64,000 bases of DNA from Leifsonia sp. Root1293 (GTDB lineage: Bacteria; Actinomycetota; Actinomycetes; Actinomycetales; Microbacteriaceae), in the NCBI RefSeq assembly GCF_001425325.1, contig NZ_LMEH01000001.1:1101898-1165897 (forward strand), in the 5' to 3' direction. The translations under genes were made by a program, and so were the position numbers. Positions 33,054 to 40,658 of the stretch are shown piece by piece (position 1 is the stretch's first letter; each line of letters opens with the position of its first letter). The notes beneath the pieces are model-generated. The model was given only the letters and a program-made list of their open reading frames with translations, had not been told where the DNA came from and ran no database searches.

Positions 33054-35912
33054 ATGACCGATCGGGTCGTGAAAGTAAGCCTGCTTGCGCAGGTGTCAAA
33101 CTACGTGGCCGGCTTCGCTCAGGCGAAGCAGGCCACCGACAGAGCGTCGAAGTCGGCGCAGGAAGCTGCCGCTCGGTTCGAGGCACAGAACCAGTCGATG
33201 ACGAAGCTCGGCACCGGGCTCCTCGCCATGGGCACCCTGGCCGCCGTCGGCGTCGGGCTGGCGATCGCCAAGTACGCAGAGTTCGACGAGGCGATCGCGA
33301 AGGTCTCAGCCACCGGCGCGGACGCCACGAACAACATCGAGGCGCTCCGCGAAGCCGCACTCGACGCCGGCGCGCGTACCGTGTTCTCCGCCACCGAGGC
33401 TGCCAACGCCATCGAGGAACTTGCGAAGGCTGGCGTCGACGCGAAGGAGATCCTGGACGGCGGTCTCGACGGCGCCCTGGCTCTCGCTGCGGCCGGCGGT
33501 CTCGACGTCGCCGACGCTGCAAGCATCGCCGCCACGGCCCTGAACACGTTCAACCTCGAAGGCGCCGACATGGCGCACGTCGCCGACCTGCTCGCCGCCG
33601 GTGCAGGCAAGGCGATGGGTGACGTCTCCGACCTCGGTGCAGCCCTGAATCAGTCCGCGCTCCTGGCGAAGTCGACCGGCCTGTCGATCGACGAGACCAC
33701 CGCGGCACTCTCCGCCTTCGCCTCGCAGGGCCTCCTCGGCTCCGACGCTGGCACCTCGTTCAAGGCCATGCTGCAGCGCCTGACGCCGCAGTCGGCCGAG
33801 GCGCAGGAGGAGATGGACCGTCTCGGGATCTCCGCTTACGACGCGGCCGGCAAGTTCATTGGACTCGAGGAGTTCTCCGGCAACCTGGCGACCTCGCTCG
33901 CGGGCCTGACGGATGAGCAGCGCAATGCGACCCTGGCTACGATCTTCGGTTCCGACGCCGTGCGCGCCGCGACTGTTCTCTACGAGGAGGGTGCCGACGG
34001 CATCGCCAAGTGGGAGAACAAGGTCAACGACTCCGGCTACGCAGCCGAGACTGCGGCAAAGCGCCTCGACAACCTGAAGGGTGACGTCGAGCAGCTCGGT
34101 GGAGCGTTCGACACGGCGCTGATCCGGTCGGGCTCGGCCGCCGACGGCGTACTGCGCCTCTCTGTGCAGACACTGACCGACCTCGTGAACATCTACAACT
34201 CCGCACCCCTCCCGGTGCAGCAGACCGCCCTCGCACTCGGCGCACTCGCCGCGGCTGGACTCCTCGTCACTGGGGCGTTCCTCGTCGCGATCCCGAAGGT
34301 CGCCGAGTTCCAGATCGCGCTCGCCACCCTGCGCACCTCGAACATCCCAGGTGTGGCAGCGGCCGCGGTCGGCGCTCAGACGGCAGTCACGAAGATGGGT
34401 GGAGCCATGAGCTCGGCCGCACGGTTCCTCGTCGGGCCGTGGGGTATCGCACTCGCGGCCGCTGCGGTCGGCGTCAGCCTCCTCACCAAGATGATTGAGG
34501 CCGGTCAGACGTCGTCGAATGAGTTCGCGAACGCCCTCAAGCGGGCCGCGACGGGCGCCGAACTTCTGGCGCTCGCAACCAAGTCGGACGGCGCGACGAC
34601 GGCGCTGTTCGGCGACTATGCCGACGCGCTGAAGGATCTGCCCGGCTTGCTTGACAAGTCCACAGCCGCAGCTGACCAGTTCTTGGGCTTCATGAATCTG
34701 AGCACGAATGAACTCGGAGCGGTCGACGCTCTCGACCGACTGGGCAAGAGCCTCGGCACGCTCGCGGCGGAGGATCTGCCAGCAGCGCAAAAGGGATTCC
34801 GGGCCATCGCGACACAGTACGACCTCACGACCAAGCAGCAGGGGAAGCTGCTCCGCACCATGCCTGCCTATGAAGAGGCTCTCAAGGCGCAAGCGACCCA
34901 GCTCGGGGTCAACGTCACGTCCTCGGACAAAGCAGCGAACAAGACGGCGCTGCTCGAGCTCGCCTTCGGCGAAGCGACGCCGACCGCGCTCGAGGCCGCA
35001 GACGCGTACCTGGCCGCTGCTGACCAAGCCGCGGGTCTCAACGACGAAGTCACCGGACTCGTCGACGCGATTAACAAGGCCAACGGCATCGGCATCGATG
35101 CGGTGTCCGCGAACATCGCCTATCAGGATGCTCTGTCGAAGGTCGCTGAGCAGATCGCGAACGTCCGTGCGGGCACTGAGGGGTATGCGGCCGGTCTGGA
35201 CGTCGCCACTCAGGCAGGGCGTGACAACTACAACGTCCTGCTCGACCAAGCTGAGGGTGGGCAAGCTGCCGCCGACGCACAGTTCGCGTTGGACGGGAAC
35301 ACGAAGAACTACGTTGCCGCCTTGCAGGCGAATCGAGACAAGGTGCTGCAGAACGCCCGGGATCTCGGCGCGACCGATGCTCAGGTGCAGTACCTGAGCG
35401 ATCACATCGTCGCCATGCCCAACCAGAAGCAGATCGACATCATCGCCGACACGTGGACCGCGCAACGCCAGATCGACGCGTTCATCGCCAACACGAACGC
35501 GCGCGTCGCGACGATCACCGTCAACGCTACGAATCCGGCCATCGGGTTCGGGCTGGGTGACGGGCACGCGACGGGTGGTGCGATCTACGGACCGGGAACT
35601 GGGACTTCGGACAGCATCTTCGCCCGGCTGTCGAACGGGGAGCATGTGCTCACCGCGGCTGATGTCGCCGCGATGGGTGGCCAAGCGAGTGTGTACGCGT
35701 GGAGGCGCACCCTCCACGGGATGCCCGCCTACGCAGACGGTGGCCACGTGCAACCGCAGTACGTCACCGGCGGCGGCAGCTCTGGAAGGTCGGCCGCGGG
35801 CGCCACCTTCAACAGCACTGTGCAGATCGTGCCGCAGCCGGGCAAGTCTGTCTGGCAGCAAAGCCTCGAGGCATCGCGATGGGTGCGTTACAGCTTCGGA
35901 TACGGGGGTTGA
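33054..35912 (+). CDS. Phage tail tape measure protein
   Basis: 952 residues from ATG 33054 (MTDRVVKVSLLAQVSNYVAGF); a GTG at 33033 is an alternative. The TP901-type core is about residues 65-330: AKYAEFDEAIAKVSATG, then FSATEAANAIEELAKAGVDAKEILDG, LNTFNLEGADMAHVADLLAAGAGKAMGDV and SDAGTSFKAMLQRLTP. Hydrophobic segments near 385-420 and 450-480 would cross the host membrane at DNA delivery. The C-terminus ends in a Gly-rich region. Tape measures set tail length and line the tube. No other tail gene is in the island, so it would have to work with tail parts from another phage. Confidence 0.92.
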   Translation: MTDRVVKVSLLAQVSNYVAGFAQAKQATDRASKSAQEAAARFEAQNQSMTKLGTGLLAMGTLAAVGVGLAIAKYAEFDEAIAKVSATGADATNNIEALREAALDAGARTVFSATEAANAIEELAKAGVDAKEILDGGLDGALALAAAGGLDVADAASIAATALNTFNLEGADMAHVADLLAAGAGKAMGDVSDLGAALNQSALLAKSTGLSIDETTAALSAFASQGLLGSDAGTSFKAMLQRLTPQSAEAQEEMDRLGISAYDAAGKFIGLEEFSGNLATSLAGLTDEQRNATLATIFGSDAVRAATVLYEEGADGIAKWENKVNDSGYAAETAAKRLDNLKGDVEQLGGAFDTALIRSGSAADGVLRLSVQTLTDLVNIYNSAPLPVQQTALALGALAAAGLLVTGAFLVAIPKVAEFQIALATLRTSNIPGVAAAAVGAQTAVTKMGGAMSSAARFLVGPWGIALAAAAVGVSLLTKMIEAGQTSSNEFANALKRAATGAELLALATKSDGATTALFGDYADALKDLPGLLDKSTAAADQFLGFMNLSTNELGAVDALDRLGKSLGTLAAEDLPAAQKGFRAIATQYDLTTKQQGKLLRTMPAYEEALKAQATQLGVNVTSSDKAANKTALLELAFGEATPTALEAADAYLAAADQAAGLNDEVTGLVDAINKANGIGIDAVSANIAYQDALSKVAEQIANVRAGTEGYAAGLDVATQAGRDNYNVLLDQAEGGQAAADAQFALDGNTKNYVAALQANRDKVLQNARDLGATDAQVQYLSDHIVAMPNQKQIDIIADTWTAQRQIDAFIANTNARVATITVNATNPAIGFGLGDGHATGGAIYGPGTGTSDSIFARLSNGEHVLTAADVAAMGGQASVYAWRRTLHGMPAYADGGHVQPQYVTGGGSSGRSAAGATFNSTVQIVPQPGKSVWQQSLEASRWVRYSFGYGG

Positions 35913-35973
35913 GACTCACGGCGAGTGAGCGCTCACGCGCTTGGCGAGTGTGTGAGCGCCCGTCCCGGCGGTT

Positions 35974-36168
35974 CTACTGCTGCTGCTGGTTCGAGTTGTT
36001 GATGTTGATGTTGAACCCGCCGCCAGGCTGGGGCTGCGGGGCCGGTGCCGGCTTCGCTGCCGGTTTGTTGCCCTTCGCCGCGTTCCACATTCCCTTCAGA
36101 TCCCCCGCCTCGGCGGCCTTTCCGAAGTTCGTAGCGTTGTCTCGGTTGTCTGCAAACCCATCGGGCAT
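35974..36168 (-). CDS. Small Pro/Asn/Gln-rich protein
   Basis: 64 residues. Starts MPDGFADNRDNATNFGKAAE and has a Lys/Ala/Pro linker (GNKPAAKPAPAPQPQPGGGF). It ends in Asn/Gln repeats (NININNSNQQQQ). The composition suggests a disordered, possibly secreted or interaction-prone peptide. No signal peptide, no family. It faces the tape measure gene; between them a 12-base palindrome (gtgagcgctcac, 35925-35936) may end transcription. Confidence 0.4.
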   Translation of the reverse strand: MPDGFADNRDNATNFGKAAEAGDLKGMWNAAKGNKPAAKPAPAPQPQPGGGFNININNSNQQQQ

Positions 36169-36284
36169 GGGGTGCTCCCTTCCTCGGGTGGCCCTGACGT
36201 TACTCCGGGCACCGGGAGCAGCGCTAGTTCCTATGGACTCCCGGGGAAGGTTTCACGTCGGTCCATGTCCGTTCCCCTTGTCTA

Positions 36285-36914
36285 CTAACTGTTCCGTTTT
36301 GCACGGATTCGCTCGAGCCTGGCCGGGCCTTGGAAGATCTCGCTAAGAACCTCGGCCATGAGCGCGAGTATCTCCTCGGAGTCAGTTGCGTCGGGAGCAA
36401 CATCGATGTCGCCGTGCGCCATGTCATTGCCCGCGAAGCGGACTTCGTGCGCTTGTTCAGCAATGGCTGGTCGAATGAAGCTGGCGTCCTTCAAAGCGTT
36501 GATCTTCGTGAACAAGTTCCCGCTGAGAATGTCCTTCTCTTTCGCAGATGCTTCGATGACGGTACGCGCCATGAGGATGGCTGCCATGTGATTGCCGACA
36601 CTGGCGCTTGAATAGGCCTCCTGTGCCGCCCGCTGGATGTGGACGGGGACGTCGTCGACTGTTGGCGCTACACCGACCCTCGGGTACCACTCGAGAGGTA
36701 GGTCGCTGCTCGCAACTCCTTCTTTCACTTGGCCTAAATCAATAGAGTTCCCGTACCGGTAGCCAGATACACCACGAGCCGCGGAGATCTCGCCGCAGTG
36801 ATCACACTCGGCAGCGAACCTCAGCGCGTCCCCCTCCTTTAGCACGCGCCCCCACCGAATAGTGAAGTGCGAATAGCGGGCACAGAAGGGGCATGTCGTG
36901 GAAGCTGAGGCCAT
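36285..36914 (-). CDS. DUF4145 domain protein with zinc ribbon
   Basis: 209 residues from ATG 36914; an upstream ATG at 36959 is possible but would overlap the divergent excisionase-like gene. N-terminal CPFC ... CDHC zinc ribbon, then the DUF4145 helical domain (AYSSASVGNHMAAILMARTVIEASAKEKDI, EVRFAGNDMAHGD). DUF4145 belongs to the HEPN superfamily and is frequent in phage-defence and restriction loci. Cargo of island 2, read against the tape measure gene and divergent from the excisionase-like gene. Confidence 0.75.
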   Translation of the reverse strand: MASASTTCPFCARYSHFTIRWGRVLKEGDALRFAAECDHCGEISAARGVSGYRYGNSIDLGQVKEGVASSDLPLEWYPRVGVAPTVDDVPVHIQRAAQEAYSSASVGNHMAAILMARTVIEASAKEKDILSGNLFTKINALKDASFIRPAIAEQAHEVRFAGNDMAHGDIDVAPDATDSEEILALMAEVLSEIFQGPARLERIRAKRNS

Positions 36915-36957
36915 GTCTCTGATTATGCCCAGCGGAAAGCCTTCTACGGTACTGGGC

Positions 36958-37152
36958 ATGACGATACGAATCGAGTTCCCGCCAGCGCTGATGACGAAAG
37001 AGCTCGCCGGGTACTACCTGTCGAAATCCGTTCGGGAGATCGACGAGCTACGCGCGAAGAAACTCCTCACCGCCGTCGGGGACTCGAAGCGAGTCATGTT
37101 CACGAAGGCCGAGCTCGACCGGTATGTCAGCTCGCTACCAGAGCGAGGGTGA
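36958..37152 (+). CDS. Excisionase-like helix-turn-helix protein
   Basis: 64 residues. The segment LMTKELAGYYLSKSVREIDELRAKKLL, then GDSKRVMFTKAELDRYVSSL, is the MerR/HTH_17 fold used by phage excisionases and recombination directionality factors. For a serine integrase such a factor would switch the reaction from integration to excision. It could instead repress the neighbouring promoters. It starts 44 bases from the divergent DUF4145 start, so the two promoters lie face to face and could be co-regulated by this protein. Confidence 0.65.
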   Translation: MTIRIEFPPALMTKELAGYYLSKSVREIDELRAKKLLTAVGDSKRVMFTKAELDRYVSSLPERG

Positions 37153-37163
37153 GCCAAGCCAGG

Positions 37164-37634
37164 TCAGCTTTCGCCATCCATCCGTGCAACTCGCCAACTG
37201 CGCTTGCGTGTGCGCCACCGGTGGGGTGGATGGTTCCACATGACAGTGACGCGCACCCGCCCGACCTCTTGGCTGGAAAGCGGCCTAGTTAGAGGGCTCC
37301 CGTAGGCGTTCTCCTCGACAGTCGCCTGCATGTCGATTCGGACTGATGTGATGAGCGACTCTCCGCTGGCGAGTACGCCAGAGCGTGATCGGACCTGGAC
37401 GTTTTCGACGCTGGTCCCGTCCTTGACGACCAGGCGGGCACCATACGCGGTTCCGTCGCCCACGTTCTGAGCGGTGACATAGGTCCACCATCCGGAATCC
37501 GAAGGGAACGCATTGGGGTTCCGGGTCAGCCGCCACACTGGCCGAGGTCGCTCCAATGCTCTCTGTGCGATGGCATATCCAGTGAACGCTGCAGTTGCGA
37601 CGGTTGCGATCCCGACTATCACCACCCAGTCCAT
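37164..37634 (-). CDS. Hypothetical membrane-anchored protein (cargo)
   Basis: 156 residues from the Met of MDWVVIVGIATVATAAFTGY; this N-terminal hydrophobic helix (about 2-22) is followed by a beta-rich domain (WWTYVTAQNVGDGTAYGARLVVKDG, GESLITSVRI) that resembles an immunoglobulin-like sandwich. Basic C-terminus. Encoded just downstream of the HEPN-motif gene on the same strand (4-base gap), so the two form a pair: an effector-like soluble protein and a membrane partner. Function unknown. Confidence 0.55.
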   Translation of the reverse strand: MDWVVIVGIATVATAAFTGYAIAQRALERPRPVWRLTRNPNAFPSDSGWWTYVTAQNVGDGTAYGARLVVKDGTSVENVQVRSRSGVLASGESLITSVRIDMQATVEENAYGSPLTRPLSSQEVGRVRVTVMWNHPPHRWRTRKRSWRVARMDGES

Positions 37635-37638
37635 TGGC

Positions 37639-38202
37639 TCAGCGCCCGGTGGCGGCGATCGCGCGTGCACGTACGTCTTGCACTAGTGGCAGCACTTCGC
37701 GGAAGGCTATGGAGTGACCGAACACCCAGAACTTGAGGGTGCTCTTGTTGAGGAACCTGACGTATTCGTCGGGGGCGACGCCGTCCACGATCCCGCGGTC
37801 ACTGTTGCTTATGGCTCTGTCCACGTGGTTCGCGCCAGGGTCGGCGTGACGTTCGTCGAGCCGTTCGGCGAAATGCTCGACGCAGTTTCGCACCTCTCGG
37901 TCGTACGGGATGCCGTCGTCGGCCAGTACAAGCACTGAGCGGAGATGCGCAGCTCGCTCGCGCGCGGTGCGAGCCTTCGCGCCCGTGCGTCCCTCCGAGG
38001 GCCAGACGACGTCGCACATTCTGCCGAGGCTGATAATCGCGTTGTCAATCGAGTCCCAGAACGAGGCGGGCGGCAGACCTTGGTGGCGCGCCTGATGTTC
38101 GATCTTCTCGAGCTCGGCGATGAATGCGTCGGCTTGCGCGACCAACCGACGGAGGTAGATGCCGTCAGTGTGCGGGTCGGTGGAGGTCACGGGCCTCACC
38201 AT
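37639..38202 (-). CDS. Hypothetical protein with HEPN-type R-x4-H motif
   Basis: 187 residues from the Met of MVRPVTSTD. Helical throughout. The segment YDREVRNCVEHFAERLDERH contains R-N-C-V-E-H, the R-x4-H signature of HEPN domains, which in many toxins and abortive-infection proteins is the RNase active site. Two preceding helices (LRRLVAQADAFIAELEKIEHQ, WDSIDNAIISLGRMCDVVW) complete a plausible helical bundle. Paired with the membrane-anchored protein directly downstream. A defence role is inferred only from motif and context. Confidence 0.5.
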   Translation of the reverse strand: MVRPVTSTDPHTDGIYLRRLVAQADAFIAELEKIEHQARHQGLPPASFWDSIDNAIISLGRMCDVVWPSEGRTGAKARTARERAAHLRSVLVLADDGIPYDREVRNCVEHFAERLDERHADPGANHVDRAISNSDRGIVDGVAPDEYVRFLNKSTLKFWVFGHSIAFREVLPLVQDVRARAIAATGR

Positions 38203-38222
38203 ATCGCCCGGTCTCCCGACGA

Positions 38223-38417
38223 TTACATCCACAGCAAGCCAGCACACAGCACGAGAGCGCCACACACGAGCAGAACGATGAGCAGCCAGGCGGGCGTCTT
38301 CATCGAGCGCATATTCGCATCATCGGTTTCTGCCTTCGGGTCAGGTGAAACGTCTGTCCCGAAGACTAGACCTGAGCGTGGCGCCAGCGGAAGACCTTCA
38401 AAGCTGTACCAACCCAC
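38223..38417 (-). CDS. Small hydrophobic C-tail protein
   Basis: Up to 64 residues from a GTG overlapping the previous gene by 20 bases; a shorter form starts at Met 38312. The C-terminus is one membrane helix (AWLLIVLLVCGALVLCAGLLWM). No homologue recognised. Overlap with the zinc-ribbon gene suggests coupling, but the frame may be fortuitous. Confidence 0.3.
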   Translation of the reverse strand: MGWYSFEGLPLAPRSGLVFGTDVSPDPKAETDDANMRSMKTPAWLLIVLLVCGALVLCAGLLWM

Positions 38418-38568
38418 ACTCCGGGCATTCCCACACCACCGTGTGGCCGCGCTCGACGGCGTCCATGCGCACCAGGCACCTGCTGCAGTTGGGATCGGTC
38501 TCGACCTCTGCCGGCTTCCGGAAGCAATCGGTCACCAGCAGGCCCTCTGAGACGACGACTTCGTCCAT
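38398..38568 (-). CDS. 56-residue zinc-ribbon protein at the right end
   Basis: 56 residues beginning MDEVVVSEGLLVTDCFRKPA. CSRC near residue 28 and CPEC near residue 48 make a CxxC...CxxC ribbon. The frame is continuous with the truncated comM upstream (about 31 linker codons), so a ComM-ribbon fusion could also be made. No ribosome-binding site is seen before its own ATG, so expression may depend on readthrough from comM. Confidence 0.5.
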   Translation of the reverse strand: MDEVVVSEGLLVTDCFRKPAEVETDPNCSRCLVRMDAVERGHTVVWECPECGLVQL

Positions 38569-38636
38569 GCCATCAGAATAGGACTGCTCGCGTTGACGTG
38601 CAGCGACTCTCCACAGGGGCCGACTTCTGCTTCCAA

Positions 38637-38690
38637 ACATATGTGGAAATGAGGTATTGCGCACCCGCAAGATGCGGTCGTAGCCCCGCA
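38637..38690. other. Island 2 right attachment site (attR2)
   Basis: acatatgt (38637-38644) starts the island arm 38637-38662, then AC 38663-38664 and intact comM. The arm matches the reverse complement of 25559-25584 at 15 of 26 positions. TTGCGC at 38657-38662 would form the integrase -35 after excision. Confidence 0.82.
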
Positions 38691-40110
38691 TGGTGATCAC
38701 CCCTCGTTCCAGCGCGCGGTCGAGTGCTGCGAGGGACGATGCCGACGGGCGGGCTCCGTCGCTGCGCAGCCACCTCCCCGGCACCTCGGCGTTCGTGCGC
38801 CATGGCGTGCCGGCGAGACGCTCGCGGGCGGCGTCCCTGGCCTGAACGATGCGCGCCCGTGCCTGGGCTGTGGTGAGACGAGCCGTGTCGGGAGCGAGCC
38901 GCAGCTGCGCGGCGCTCACCCTGTCGACTCGGAAGTGGATGTCGATGCGGTCGAGCAGCGGGCCGGAGAGCCGAGCCAGATAGCGGCGACGCAGATTGGG
39001 CGGACAGGTGCACGATTCGCGAGCGACCCCGAACAGCCCGCATGGGCACGGGTTCGCGGCCAGCACCAGCTGGAATCGGGCGGGAAAGGCAGCAACGGCG
39101 TTGGCACGATGGATGGTGATGCGGCCCGACTCGAGAGGCTGGCGGAGCGCATCGAGCACGGCGGCCGGGAACTCGGGAGCCTCGTCGAGGAACAGCACCC
39201 CGTGGGCCGCGCGCACGGCAGCACCCGGCTTGATGATGCCGCTGCCTCCACCCACCATCGCGGCGGCCGTCGCCGTGTGGTGCGGCGCCTCGATGGGCGG
39301 GCGGCGGGAGAGGCCGGCACCGACCGGCAAGCCGCCCCCGAGCGAGCGCACGGCGCTCACCTCCAACGCCGCGTCGTCGTCGAGATCGGGAAGGATGCCG
39401 GCGAGACGGGCGGCCAGCATCGTCTTGCCGGCGCCCGGCGGCCCGAGCATCAGCAGATGATGACCTCCAGCCGCTGCCACCTGCAAGGCCATCACGGCCG
39501 CATCCTGTCCGATGACATCCGCCAGGTCGCCGACATCGTCGTCGTCGTGGCGGGGTGCGACCGGCCCGGCGATGGCGTCGACGGGCTCTGGATCGAACTT
39601 GCCGCCGTGCCAGATGGCCGCGTCGCGCAGGCTCGCCACCCCGATCACCTGCATCCCCGGAACGAGCGCGGCCTCGTCGACACAGGCCGTCGGCACCATG
39701 ACTCTGGTGCGCCCGGAGGCACGGGCAGCGGCCACGGCGGGCAGCACGCCCGCGATGGGCCTGAGGCGGCCGTCCAGCGCGAGTTCACCGAGATGCACGA
39801 CCCGCTCCAGAGACTCCTGCTCGATGCCACCGGCGGCCGCGAGACAGGCGAGCGCAACGGCCAGATCGAAGCCGCAGCCGTGCTTCGGCAGCGACGCCGG
39901 TGAGAGGTTCACGGTGATGTGATGGGCCGAGAGCGGCATGCCCGAGTTGCTCGCCGCGGCACGCACGCGGTGGCTCGCCTGGGACAGAGCGGTGTCCGGC
40001 AGCCCGATGATGACGAGGCCCGGCAGTTGGCTGGAGATGTTCGCCTCCACCTCGACGAGGGTCCCCGTCATGCCGAGGAGGGCGACGGAACTCGTGCGGC
40101 CGAGCTTCAC
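38662..40110 (-). pseudogene. comM: comM, 5' fragment (483 of 512 codons)
   Basis: YifB/ComM-type AAA+ helicase that promotes branch migration of transforming DNA. GTG start overlapping the yraN stop (GTGA). Visible: the N-terminal S5-like domain (LVEVEANISSQLPGLVIIGLPD), Walker A GPPGAGKT, Walker B VLFLDEAPEF and the CPCG cysteines, ending at MRGYDRILRV where island 2 begins. The frame then runs about 90 codons into the island. The lost C-terminal 29 residues are highly conserved, so function is probably impaired, though the ATPase core is complete and partial activity cannot be excluded. Confidence 0.93.
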
Positions 40111-40466
40111 GACAACCGCTGCAGGTGCTCGATGCTCGGAAGCCCGTCACGCGGCGCGATGACGGCGATGGCATCGATGCGGATGCGTCGGCGCGATCCG
40201 GTGCTGGTCGACTCGCACCACGCCGCCGCCAGCTTGCGCATCCGTGCCATCTTGCCGAGGGTGATGGCCTCGAACGGATGCCCGAAATCGGTGCTCGACC
40301 TCGTCTTCACCTCGACGAACACGGTCTCGCCGCCATGCTCGGCGATCACATCGATCTCGCCGTCGCGACAGCGCCAGTTGCGCCCGATGACGCGGTAGCC
40401 GCGCTCGGTCAGGTAGTCGGCGGCCAGCTGCTCGCCGCGTCGTCCGAGTTCGATCCTGTCGCCCAT
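40107..40466 (-). CDS. yraN: YraN/UPF0102 family nuclease-fold protein
   Basis: 119 residues, the family length. The restriction-endonuclease-like core GRRGEQLAADYL, CRDGEIDVIA and TVFVEVKTRSS supplies the E-D-ExK residues. The role is uncertain; it is conserved beside comM and rnhB in most bacteria and has been linked to DNA processing. The stop overlaps the comM start. Confidence 0.93.
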   Translation of the reverse strand: MGDRIELGRRGEQLAADYLTERGYRVIGRNWRCRDGEIDVIAEHGGETVFVEVKTRSSTDFGHPFEAITLGKMARMRKLAAAWCESTSTGSRRRIRIDAIAVIAPRDGLPSIEHLQRLS

Positions 40467-40658
40467 GCAGACGACTCTGGCGTGCAGGGAACAGCTGCGG
40501 ATCGAGCCCGATGGTTCAGTGCGAGGGGGCGCTGAAACGTCGCTGGTGGGGAGGAGTGCCGTCGAACACATCGCCACCGGCTGCGCTGCAGCCGGAGGTC
40601 GCGCTCTGCCGGTACGGTGAAGCATCCGGCGCGGCCGGTGAACACCCAGAGGAGACCC

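Larger units (their letters stand above)
25557..38664. mobile_element. Island 2: serine-integrase, TerS/tape-measure satellite-like element in comM
   Basis: About 13.1 kb inserted in comM codons for RV|AW. It holds an integrase, a leader with three large hairpins, a replication-initiator-like gene, a run of tiny overlapping genes, a terminase-small-subunit-like gene and a lone tape measure gene. A right-end cluster of small membrane/HEPN-like cargo surrounds an excisionase-like gene. Portal, large terminase, capsid, tail tube, baseplate and lysis genes are absent. The set int, xis, rep, terS is that of phage-inducible islands, but the tape measure gene is unusual. Only about 870 bases of dprA/comM separate it from island 1. 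Confidence 0.85.

Noticed and set aside
33306-35861. 851-codon frame antisense to the tape measure gene
   Set aside because: No domain, Arg/Gly-rich, no start signal; the tape measure is supported by the TP901 pattern.
35925-35936. 12-base palindrome after the tape measure gene as a full terminator
   Set aside because: No T-run and no loop; it may bind a protein or be chance.
15411-38664. A single large decayed prophage rather than two elements
   Set aside because: Two distinct integrases, two separate att pairs and intact host dprA/comM sequence between them show two insertions.
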